Assembly (NCBI GenBank): GCA_013398055.1
Contig: VZRS01005496.1
Coordinates: 62,001 to 126,000, forward strand
Origin: Ifrita kowaldi
Lineage: Eukaryota > Chordata > Aves > Passeriformes > Cinclosomatidae
Length of the DNA: 64,000 nucleotides
Reading direction: 5' to 3'
The notes below the pieces were generated by a model, which worked only from the letters and a program-made list of their open reading frames with translations, was not told where the DNA came from and did not search any database. A program made the position numbers and the translations under genes. Shown in pieces: positions 34,995 through 46,300 of this stretch (positions are counted from its first letter, which is position 1; every line of letters begins with the position of its first letter).

Positions 34995-37900
34995 TGGCCC
35001 TTAAAGGCAAGACAGTCTGCGTTTCCAGCTCATCTGTACTCAGCCCACTCTCTGGCTTCAGAGGGTGAGCTGCAGTTTGGGTCTGCCAGTGTGAAACCTT
35101 CAGGATGCTTGTGGGGCTGCACCAGCCTCCTGGGGCCACATCTGCCACGCCTGCCTCAGCAGCAGCAGTGGAGCATCTGGAGGAAACGTGAGTTTCAGAT
35201 TTCATGGGGCATTCTCAGCCCAAAGAAAACAGCATGGCAGACTGTTCCTTTCAACACAAGCTGCCATGCAGGATGGCAAAAGTGCAGCTGACGGGCCACA
35301 TGCAGCTCCTGAGTGCATCTGCTGCTGCTGCACATGGTGCTTGGTGAAAACCCCAGTGAGGCTGAAATGTGACAGCCAGATGTGTCCTCACCTCCTTCCC
35401 TCTGCTCCTTATGGCATCATGGTGCAGGAGGAAGAGCTGAAAGCAGCAGAGGACACATCACCATGCACCCTGATTCTCCTCCCCACTGGAAAAACAGAGC
35501 TTCCTATTGGCAGAAAACTCCTGCTGCGATATTCCTTCCAAATCCCAGCATGTTTAAGATGCTCTCAAGACAGTTGAGTATCCAGTTGATGATATTTAAA
35601 TGCCTGTCATCAGGAAGGTCGGATATTTTCAGCTGGAGTTGATAGGCTTGTCATATGGATGAATGGAAACTGAAAAAGGAAGACCTGGACCAGAATAGTT
35701 TTCTAGGTGTTTAGTGAGAAGATAAAAGTCATTCCCTCTCCCTAGGGCAGAGCAGCTTATGGATGTGATTACCAGTGGTGGGTGCATGGCAGTGTGTGAG
35801 CCTAGTCTGGGAAACCTGTCATGCTGCAATCCCTTGGCTCAGCCCCTGACTGCCCCTCTCAGGGAGAGCATCAGGCTGCCAGCAGGCCTGTAGGTTACAT
35901 CCCAGGATGCACAAGGAGCCAGTGAGGTGCCTGCTGGAGCAGTCACCCACGCACTTACATGACATGAAAGCGATGTCAGTTGGTGTGCACATGCCTCCGC
36001 CTGAAAATAGGAGCCAAGAGGAGTAAAAATAATAGGAAGAAAAAAAGGAAAAAACTAGAATGTTAGGAGGATTCTGGTTAGCCTGGCCCAGTGATGAATT
36101 CAAAACCATAGTGAAATATTCATTATTTGTGGGCAGTAATATTTATATCGTGCATTAACAGAGAAGAGAGGATAAAAGGTACTCTTGGACATTCAAAAAC
36201 AGGCTGGCATCCCTGCTGGTGTTCTCTGTGTGTTCTGCCTCCCCTGGATGCTCTTGGTCCACAATGCTTCCCATGGAGCTGTAATGAGTCCTTTGGTGCC
36301 AGGCCAATTCATATCACTTTTTTCGTACTGCTTATGTAACTTGCAGGTCTAAGGCTTCATTTATAATAAACTGACCATGTGAGAGGCAGCATGTCCATGG
36401 TGGTGGTTGTTCTTTTGCCTCCAATGGTGACAATTGCTTTGCTACCAGGGAAATTTGTGGGCAGTGGCTTACACTTGTTTTCTCACCCTGATCTGACTCA
36501 GGGCAGACCCATTTCACATCTCTGAAGCTACAGCTGGTGCTTTTTGCCCTGGCATTCATTCATGCATTGAAAAAAGGCCATGCCCAGTCTCCTAGTAATA
36601 GGTTTTGGCACAACTTTTGCAATGCCAGAGTATAACTCCATCTTGGTGGTTGATGTGGTTCTCCCCCTTGCCTCGCGTGTGGGGAGAAATGAGGTATTTA
36701 TGGTCACATCATGAATTAACATCAAGGCAGGTTCCTGGTGTTGGACCCAAAGTGGAAGGACACTCAGGGGTTGAGCTAAATGACTGCCCCTCTGCTGAAC
36801 ATCCTCTATTAAGGTCAGTGTGTGTGGTTACAAGCGCTCCCAAGGTTGAGCGCTGACATGTTGGTAATTGGATCTCACTGGGCTGGTCAAAAGGGAGTTC
36901 TACTTCTCAGCAGTTATTGTCTGGGGGAGGGGAGGGAAATCGAGGAAGCAAACCCCCAAACCTGGAGGCAGGGAATTAGAGTAAGCGCTGATGAGTTGGC
37001 AGATGCTGCCGGATCAATGGCTGTATCATGGCAGGGAAAACAGTGACAGCCCTCTCAGAGCCATCAGTCACTGTTGTTTTGGGTAAATGCCAGCAAACAG
37101 ACCGAGAGAAGAGAGAGGAGAGATGGGGGAGGGAGGCACCAGCCTGCTGGGCCAGTTTTAATTACTTCGGGTCACATCAGACAGAGAACTGCCCACCGTG
37201 ACAGATCAGCCCTGCTCGGAGGGCTTGCACGCAACCCAGGGTAGCAACCAGGACTTATGTTCACGGAGCTCCTTTTATCCAGAAAAAAACCCTCCACAAC
37301 TCAAAGCACCACCACAGCCAAGGCACAGGCAGAAGCATATTGTGCACATCCACGTATCCCCATGCCGTGCAGGGCTTCCCTGGGCTGGAGCAGCAAGGGG
37401 CGTCTGTCTGACAGCTCGTGCAGCAGCACTACACAACTTTCCTGGCAAGAGGGAGGGCAGGGGAGGCTCGGTGGTACCATAGCTTCCCTGGATGGCAGCC
37501 AGAACATTAGCACATCTGAGGTAGGGCTCGTGTCTCCACATGGCTCAAGTTGTTTGCCACAGCCTCCAGAAGGGGATCTTGCCGTTTTCTCACTCTTTTT
37601 CTCCTTCGAAGCCTTCAGTGGGGCTTGTGGCAGCACAAATGCTCTTCGAAGTCTTAGTTATGAGTGTTTTCTTGCACCAGCAGCAAGCTGTTGTCGTAGG
37701 AATGGTCACTGACTTTCTGTACTTGATTACCATCACGAATTTCTCAGAAGCTTTAAAAAAAGAAAAAAAGAGAAAGAACTATCACCATCCTATAAATATT
37801 TTTATGGCAGAATTCATCACTGCCACGTATGAAGCTCATACACGATCCTTGGTTTCTTCACACACAGCAATTTCCTGTTGACTTCACTGGGATCTGCATT

Positions 37901-40378
37901 TGCATTCAGGTTGCACGGTCAGGTTGTTAATTATGCAAACTCACCTGGTCCTCCTGAGCTCAGCACAAATTCAAATGGACATGCCCTCATGAAAGTAAGT
38001 CCTTCATTGCCCTGCTGAAGATTTTAAAATACTACTTTCCCCAGTGGAAACAGTATTTGGTGTTTCTAGAACACTCTGATGATATGTGGCTCCTCCTACT
38101 TTCTTCTCAGTCCCTGTTTAAATGATGTTTAGTTTCAGGCCTTCTGTCCCTGCATCTGTGCTTCTCCTTCAACCTGATTGCTTGTGGTGCTGAGCTTTTA
38201 ACTATGTTAATGACCTGATCCAAGTTGAAATAATAAAAAAAGGCAGGGTTGATTTTAGAGTGCAAACAATTTTACCCATAGATGATGCAAGGATGGAAAA
38301 TAGCAGAAGAGAGGTGAAAATGATTTTAAATGAAATTTGCCACCACAGTATTAAATTGCAGTAGGAGCCAAAATTAAACTCCTTGTCAGCCACGTCAGTG
38401 CAGATAGGAGAATTAGGCATTGTTTCTGTTTCAAATCAAATGGATGTATAGTCTAGGAGTGCCAGTTTAGCTCATATAAAGGAGAAACATTCATTATAAA
38501 TCTGAGAGGCCATTTTAATGAGCTGGTTTAATCTGACGTAGTTCAACTGATTGTGGTGGCTTTGGCACAGGCGCTGCTGTGCTGTGTGGGGGATGAGATC
38601 TGCTGTGTGCTGTTGCCCCCAGCAGAACCCGTGTGCCCCTGGTGCTGATGTCGTGTGTGGGTGTGTGCAAGCACACCTGGCTAGTGGGTTCTCACTTGCC
38701 CCATTTGACTTGGTATTTTTCTCTGCTCTTTCCACTCCCCACATTTTCTTCAGCTGGCTCAGTCTGGCTAACAGCTTTGTCTGGGGGGGGCGGTCTCAGG
38801 AATGGGCAGCTTTTGTTTCCTGAAACATAGCAGCTCTAAATTACTGCCAACCTGTTTTTTTTTGTCATGGGTTTTCCCTCCCATGATATTCACAATAGTG
38901 TCTTCTTGTGCTGCTCTGTCATTTAAGGGGACAGTCTTTCTGCTGTAAACACACTGCTTCCTTCTTTCCCCAAACACCTTTTAACTCCAACAAGGTTAAA
39001 GCCTGGCATTCATATTCTTAGTCTGTCAGGCTGCTGCAAACAGAGCAATAGAAAAAGAAGAAATTTTAGTGCCATCCTAGATTTTCTGTGTGACTTCTGA
39101 ATGGTTATTGTAATGGCAAAGCTGATCAAATACAGTAGAAATGTTGTTTTTAAATATTTATTGCTATTCCAACTGATGACTACTCAACAACAACTCATAC
39201 TTTATTTACTTATTTGTTTGCTATTTGAACATCTACCTAAAGAGACTCTTCTTGCACAAATACTAGGGAAATGCCTGTTCTTTGTACCAATGCCCCTGTT
39301 CAGCTTCAAGCAAAAGTATTTGAGAAAAGACAAGGAATGCATATTCCTCATTCCTTTCCAACTGCTCTTCTTCATCCATTATTGCTATTACTCCTATTGC
39401 TACAGCATCAGAAGGTCTCAGATAAGGTACAACTACTGTGTGAGCTGGGTGAGAGCTGTTCTGACTTGCTAAGTTAGGTGATCTAACTCTGCAGGTCAGC
39501 AGCAGGATCTACAAAGCATTGTACAACCCTGTGGGAACAAGGATCTGCGGTGAAGGTTTCCCAGGTGAGAGCTCCCCTGCTTTTACAGGTTCCGGCATCA
39601 GACCAGTAAAGAGACTCGATATCATTTGGTGACAGGAATACTCAGTACAGGAAGAAGAGCATGTACAAGCAGTCACAGATACAAATGCTATAATCAAGCT
39701 GATAAGTCTCAAAGGGGAAAACAAACCAGCATTAATGTAAGCAGTGCTGGGGTTAAAAGAGGCTTGGAGGAGAAGGGGAGTTGATATATTGAAGGATAGT
39801 GGATGGAAGTACACTCAGAAGATGACTGAGACTTTCCAGTGGGATAGAAACATCTTTCACTTGTGGGTTGAAGATTCAGATAGGTACTGAAATCTGCAGG
39901 GTGTTCACTGGTTGTTGTCCCACTTTTGGGTGGTAAATATATGCCACAAAAAAAGCCCCCAAAATATTTGTCCTCCTTCTGTCTCACAGTCTCTGCCATG
40001 TTCAGATAGAGAGGAAGGATGGAATTCTTCATATTTTTCTCCTCTGTCACGTCTCCTTTTCACTACAAATGTCTGTCCAGGTTGGAGCATCTTAAGATGC
40101 ACATCTCTCTTCCTGCTGGATGTGGGACAGGCATTTTGGTCTTTGTGTTCTGGGCTGCCAGAGCAGTAATATTTTTTTCCAGGAGTGCTAAATTCTTGCC
40201 AGAACTATTTAAAACAAATAAACAAACTATTTCTTTTTGCCAAGCTCTTACTGTATTATGCAGGCCCAGTGGCAACTTTTTAATGACAAATATTTCCTGA
40301 AGCTTCTGTTCATGCTTGGACACAGCAATTGCATACAGAAGCTGCATTGTGCACACATTGGACTGAGCATAACAGCAC

Positions 40379-40401
40379 CTGCTGCTGCTGCTCCTGCTGC
40401 T
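40379..40401. repeat. GCT/CTG short trinucleotide run
   Basis: A (GCT)n/(CTG)n stretch carries one CTC interruption. The serine-rich segment of the minus-strand frame at 40063-40584 comes from this run. Confidence 0.8.
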
Positions 40402-41500
40402 ACTAAAGAGAGAGCAACTAATCTCTTTAATTATTGGAAAAGAATTAAGGCTTTGGTTTATCTTATTGCAGAAACATAGATATTTTTCCCTCCTGCAGGC
40501 AGGGAAGAAGATGCTCTTCCTGTTCTGCTGCATGAGTGAGGGACTTAAACCATTGGGTGGGTGACCTCCACCGGCAGCACCCAAAGGAAGAGTAGGACTG
40601 TATGAACACCCACCACCCCATTATCTATATGAGGATTGGCACCCATGGGTTTTATCCCACAATGTCACCACTACATGCAAGACAGAGGGACCAGTTTGCT
40701 CCCTGGAACTGTGGTAGAGGCAATTCCTTCGGGTCCCATGGGCAGCAAAGGGGACAGGCTGAGCGCAGGGTTAGGCTCTCTCTGGGAGCAAGGCGAATGC
40801 AAATGGCAGCAGGATTGTCTGGGCACCGCTGGAGCCTGCTTGTCTGCAGGCGTGCTGCATGTTCTGGGCACGCCGGGGAACCACAGGGCCACCAGCACAT
40901 TGGCTGTCTCCAGCAGAGAGATGGGCTCGTCATGCACACAGCCCATCTGCTTCTTTCACCTGGGAGGAAGAGGTGGTGAACCCAGAGTTGAAAATAATCA
41001 CGGGGAAACTGTTTTCTTGACAAGGATTTCATAGCACATTTTTAGGAAGACCTTCCTGGCCACATGCTGCAAAGTCACACTCTGAGGGGCACCGGGAGTT
41101 AGAGGAGCTCTTGAAGGACTAGGGAGGGTCTGTTACCATTTGTTCCCTGCACTCAAAGCTGGAAAAGACTTGGCTGTAGTGGTCTTCTCTCAAACACTAC
41201 CAACATTTTGTTAGTCTCCTCGTCTCAACTCCCCTCCCAGTCCACTTTTCTCCGCTTCCAGACCCTTATCTCCTTGTCGATGTTAAAGCGAGAGGAGTGG
41301 AAAAGAGCATGGAAAAGAGCAAAAAAGATCCATTCCATCCTTTCAGCTCCCTGCTGCCTTTCCCCCCACCCCCCTTCCCACAAAGGAGCTGCAAGTATTC
41401 CTCTGCACCACAAAAAGGACCTGCCAATGGGTCTAGGACAGAAAGAGTTAAACTCAGACGAGCACTAGCTCCAACACAGTTAATCCATATAAAGCTCATG

Positions 41501-41580
41501 GATTTCTCTGCAGTGATCTTTGTGGTTGTCATTTGCATTTTTTTCCTTTTGTGAAATCTTTTCTTCTTTCCTTTTACACT
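41501..41580. promoter_or_regulatory. octamer-containing flank of the enhancer-like block
   Basis: A perfect POU octamer, ATTTGCAT, lies at 41531-41538 just upstream of the homeodomain cluster. A second copy occurs alone at 37898-37905. Function is inferred. Confidence 0.25.
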
Positions 41581-42240
41581 CGTATGCATGCGGAAATTAG
41601 CATATTGTACCGAGAGTGGGAGATGTAAGAAGCCGACCCCCTGCTGTTCAGCGGATTGTGCAATCTGCAGGCGGCATCAATTTTTCAGCAGTTTTCTCAT
41701 TTCTCATTACAGTCAGGGCACCGCACAGCTCCCGATTCAACACAATCCCTAGTGGTCCTACAGACAAGCATATGGGCTGTCGAATAGCCGTACTGCTACT
41801 TTCATAGCATTAATATCCTTGTTTATGCTTCCACCGTAATTAATCCTGGTATTAATATAGTTTGGGCTTAGCTTTACTAATTATGTATGGGCTAGCAGGA
41901 TAATTATGTCAGCAGACTCCCGCGCTGATACTTGACAGCAGTTTGCTAACCTTAGGAGCTGCACATAAACACTTTGGCCGATCCTGCCTCGGAAACAAGG
42001 AAGGCAGAGAGATGAGGAGGAGGCTGTATATGGCGACTCGATGTCTGATAACCATAAATACTGTTTTTAAAATAAGGATATTTCACAAGCACAATAAAGT
42101 TGTCCTCAGGTATCAAACTCTGTGGTTGTCATAGTGATGTGTGCATTATTAAGAGGGTGTTGTTCACTCTGGCATCTAAGCTTATAATGAGGACAGCTCA
42201 TTATCGGCCCAATGAGAGTTCCTTTCCCCACTGACCACAT
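41580..42240. promoter_or_regulatory. candidate developmental enhancer / conserved noncoding element
   Basis: Five TAAT-core clusters lie within 98 bases: ATTAAT at 41809-41814, TAATTAATCC at 41837-41846 (TAATTA plus an OTX/PITX-type TAATCC), ATTAAT at 41851-41856, TAATTA at 41878-41883 and TAATTA at 41901-41906. CpG dinucleotides survive in otherwise AT-rich sequence (for example the CCCGCGCTG segment near 41919), and a GATA-type CTGATAACC follows near 42044. No frame or repeat accounts for the block. This composition is typical of deeply conserved vertebrate enhancers. The target gene would be outside the window. Confidence 0.4.
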
Positions 42241-42719
42241 CGCAGCTTGATGGTGCTTGGGGCTGAGGGGAACTTTTTTCCCTGCGTTCCTTCCCTGCCC
42301 TCCATCCCACTCCATCCTGAATAACCTCAGTAAGCTCTTGGTACAGCATACTGCTGTGGAAGGCTAATGAATGGCTAGTGCTAGGAAAGCCATTTCCCAG
42401 TTTTCTTCTGGTTTTGAGCATGCCTGTGACTTTAATGGGTACAAAAAATCACGCTATGGCCACTTTAGACTCTTTGGCTGTCCCTGGCTTGCACGTTCAT
42501 TAACATTGCAGATTGGGGAGTTTAAAACAAGCCATTAGTTTGCTTTTATTTCTGCACCTGTTTCTGCTGCCTGACTGTTCCCAGCAAATATCCTTTGCGG
42601 GGTCAATGGTGCCCCTTTGCGCCAGGCACATGGCTTAATGGAACTTCCTTTGCTTATCATTAGCCACTTTGCATTTTTATAGAGCACTATTAACTGCGAT
42701 GCAGACTTGCTTTTAATTC

Positions 42720-43300
42720 CCTTCTGAGGTTTGTACACAGCGGTCACATCCCTCCCCCGCTCCTCAAACAATCCAATTATCACAGTTTGTCATACAGACG
42801 TGGATGACCCACACACCACCTGCTCCGCTGGCGAGCCCGATCCTCCGGGATGGCAGCCCAGCATGGCAGTTCGAGTTTTGCCTCAGAGGGGCCCTTTAAA
42901 TGGCTTTACATATCATATATCTGCTTTTGTTGGCAAAACCAAAACCAGAACCTGAAATCAGCTGTGAAATTACATTATTTGAGGGTATGAAAAAGAATGT
43001 GAAAATTACTTAAAATTTTTTGCCTCTCTCCCCCTCTTTTTTTTCCCCTTTCTTTTTCATTGAATAGATTTATGTCTAGACAGGCAACCTGTGTGTTGTT
43101 CAGCCCCATTACGCAATCCTGGCAATGTAAGGATCTGATCATCTGGAAAGTTTGAAAAGTGAAAGTTAGTGAGAATGCTGCTATTGGCCTCCTATAAAAG
43201 TATGTATGTAAGCATGCAGTCAGAATTAAGGATGTGATTAAATGTCATCAACTTCAATTGGATTTACTATGTGCTGGTGCATTTTCCTGAAATGTCTCCC
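42720..43300. promoter_or_regulatory. second candidate conserved noncoding element
   Basis: A SOX- and CCAAT-like string (CAAACAATCCAATTATCACA) lies near 42765-42785, and a perfect C/EBP-type site, ATTACGCAAT, at 43108-43117. Between them is a CpG-retaining stretch around 42800-42860. A short T/C-rich tract (about 43020-43060) interrupts the block. No coding frame is convincing. It may form one regulatory unit with 41580-42240. Confidence 0.32.
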
Positions 43301-46300
43301 AAATCTTAAACCAGAGACATGAGTGGAAATATTCCCCGTGTCTTCAGTTCATTTTGGAGCAGACCCTTTGAGCTTTGCCATTAAATCCCCCGCCTCAGAC
43401 TTCCCTCTGCTCAGCCCTCTCTGTGTGATTTCAGCCCCTTTCTAGCAGCATCTGGCTTCTGGCCTGTGACAGCCCAGGGACATCTGGCTCTTGCTCGAAA
43501 GTGGCTGTACCATCGTAGAGCACAGTACCTTGTGTCCTGCTCCTGTACCTATTCTTCTTAACTAAAGGGTCACTTGCTAAAACACAGAACCAGTCCTAAC
43601 ACCAGAAACTTCATCTCATCGCATGCAGATCATAACTGGAGATGCCAGAGATGCCAGAGCTGTGTTCTCTCTTTGGCCCCAAACCCTGAAATTTTCTTTG
43701 CCCAGCAGCAGGGTTTCAGGAAGGGTAGAGCCTGGTCTGAGTGGCCAGTGTGTGACCTCATGAACAGAGGTGCTGAATCCATGGCCTGGGTGATCCTCCC
43801 AGCTGGTCAAGGGTGAGCTGTGAGTTGCCCGAAGAAGAGGCAATCCCTATAAATTCTCTACAAAGCGTTTGTGAGAGATCTCTTCTAACAGAGACTTTTG
43901 CATGTTTACAATTGCACCAGGGGTTTTCCACAGATTCCTTTCAGTTTTATTTTATTTATTTTTGGCCATTGTATTTCAACCAAAAGTAATGAGGTCCTTC
44001 CAGTAAGGGTTTCATGCTGCATGTTCTCTTTGTCACACAAAAATCAATTTTGCACGTGAATAAAATAAGAGGCCCTGAAGCTATAGCTAGAAGGTCCTGG
44101 ATTACTCCATCAGTCTACAGGAGAAATCCTCCTACCCTGAAGCAATCATCTCCAAGGAAAACTCCCTGTTTGTGTTTTTAGAGTCTGGAGGGAATTTGCA
44201 TACACTGTGGAACTGCATGAAAGTTTTTACCTTTCCACCAAATCCCAGATTCCCAGATCTTGTGATGCAGATCATCTGGAAGTTATGTCTTGTCTAAATG
44301 CTGGACATTCCTCTTTGTTCTGTATCATTTGAAGGCAGAGAGTCGGTAGCAGGGAGCAAAATAAGCCAAATGTTTTAAGTGTGTGGGACTAGTAAATGGA
44401 TTGGCATTTTGTCTTGTATTTCAAAAGGCTTTTTCTACTAGGAAATTAGTCTCTACTCGTAGCGTTGGGATAATCTGTTTATAGTCCAGCTCATCAATAT
44501 CTTAAGTACCCGCATGCTTTTCGTGTACAGCAAAGTAACTGATATTTACATGCTGGTTGTTAACCATCTCAAGTGAATTTCCTACCAGAATATGGGTGAG
44601 TTTTAGCCAGCTGTGCACACTTTAATAGCACAGAGTAAATAGGCCTATCAGTATAGTTACATTTTCCAGATACCAGGAACTTGTTAGACCCTCAGAGTAC
44701 AACTACATTTCTCTCTACTCTCAGGACCTTGCAGGCTGACACAAGAAGGGGTGTCAGCCTGCAGTAGGGGAAGAGAAAGGCCTGGAGGAACATGGACATC
44801 AGCATGAGAAAGTGGGTGCTCAGCAAAGGTCCACTGGCAGAAAGGAGAGGTAACAAATCGATAGGATAAGTAGCAAGTTTGGCTCATTCTTGTTCAGCTA
44901 CATCAGCCTGTAAACTTGGTCTCTCTGGATTCCCTGAAGTGGTGGAACACAGTGCTCGGTTTCACGTTCCAGTACTCAGTGACAGCAGAGATGGCTCATG
45001 GAGCTACAGTCAGCAATTGCTGTGGCAGCCCTGTGTGTATATGGTTTTAGCATAATTCAGGACAGAAGTGGGGATGGTGGATCTACTGGTGACTAAAACA
45101 CAACCTGAGACCCAGAGAGTGCCTAAACTGCTGACAAGCAGAAGCTGTGAGGGCATATCAGGGAAAGATCTTTGTACACAAAACATGCTTCTGTTCTTTC
45201 TAAACATCTGCTTGACCACTGTCAGAGAGAGGCTACTGGGCTAAACAAACCCTTGTTTTGATGCAATATGGCCATTCTGAATCTATTTCAGGTGTACTGT
45301 TGCATACCCAGTGCTTCTGGCTCTACTGCAGGTTGCACTGCAGACACCTGGGCAGAGATCAAGGCCCTTGCTCTCCGTCTCCATGAGTTAAGACAATGAA
45401 AAGTCACTTTCATCCCGCAGGGGGCAGAAATACAATGCAGAGGGCAACCGAGAATTGCCCTGTTGCAATTGTCTTGAAAAGGCAATGTTAGCAGATTGGG
45501 GCAGGTATTTGTTTGTTTTCCATCTTTTCCCTGAGTTACTACTAGGGAGATACATTGGACCAGAAACATAAATGAAGCATAGGATTTTCTATCAGTGCAT
45601 GAACACTGAAACTGCTACTCATGGTGTATAGTTTGCAGTTTTTTAGTATAGTTGCATCTGCTGCATGTATATTCACCATACATAAATATCTGACAGCAAT
45701 TACTCTTAGTGATACAGTTGGAAACCAGAGTCATATCTCCTTTATGAGTTTATAAAATGACCCTTTCAACTTTAAAACACCAAGTAAGCAAGCCAGTTAT
45801 ATAGATGTGTTATTTTAAGCATGTGCTTTCATCCAGGACCAGTCCTCTAGACACATGTCAAGCTGAGCAAGCAGGGGAGTCCTTTGCTCAACCAGACCTA
45901 GGTGTATTTCCCAATCACTCTTAGAATTTAAAAGCTTGAGTTATTTTCATATTTCTGAGTCTTGTCGTTGTAAGGAAGCCATACTCTGATAAAGTGGTGG
46001 TTAATTTAAGCCAGTTGAAGGAGGATAATTACAGTTTTGGGGTAGCTTCTGTGTTTTGCCATTTGTTTTTTTTCTTCTCATCCATCATGGTGATGGTGGT
46101 GGATGAGGAGGTGCCCAGGTGAAGTACCTAAGGACTGCTGGGTTATTGGGTTATTGGCTTCTGTCTGGAGCTTTGTGGCTGACCCTGACTTTTCCTTCCC
46201 AAAGGCATAGTAGTAGGTAAGCAGTGCTGTTCAAACCTGATTTAGACAATACTGAATGTGCTCTCTTTTGAGAGACACTGAATAGGTGAGGTTACCCACT

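Larger units (their letters stand above)
28869..41500. other. gene-poor noncoding spacer
   Basis: No gene is supported. It includes two candidate conserved blocks (29640-29830, 33900-34080), a perfect 14-bp hairpin (34961-34994), purine-rich low complexity (about 37101-37136), a G8 run (38783-38790) and a GCT/CTG run (about 40379-40401). The longest frame of the window (173 codons, minus, 40063-40584) lies here but shows no family resemblance. Confidence 0.55.

Noticed and set aside
34845..35577. Overlapping plus-strand frames of 148 and 129 codons
   Set aside because: No homology recognised; part is created by the perfect hairpin at 34961-34994, and the frames are not joined by sensible splice sites.
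37257..37712. 151-codon plus-strand frame
   Set aside because: Composition is serine/alanine-rich without a domain, with competing frames on both strands.
40063..40584. 173-codon minus-strand frame, the longest in the window
   Set aside because: No recognisable domain; its serine-rich part comes from a trinucleotide run, other frames overlap it on the opposite strand, and no splice or poly(A) context supports it.
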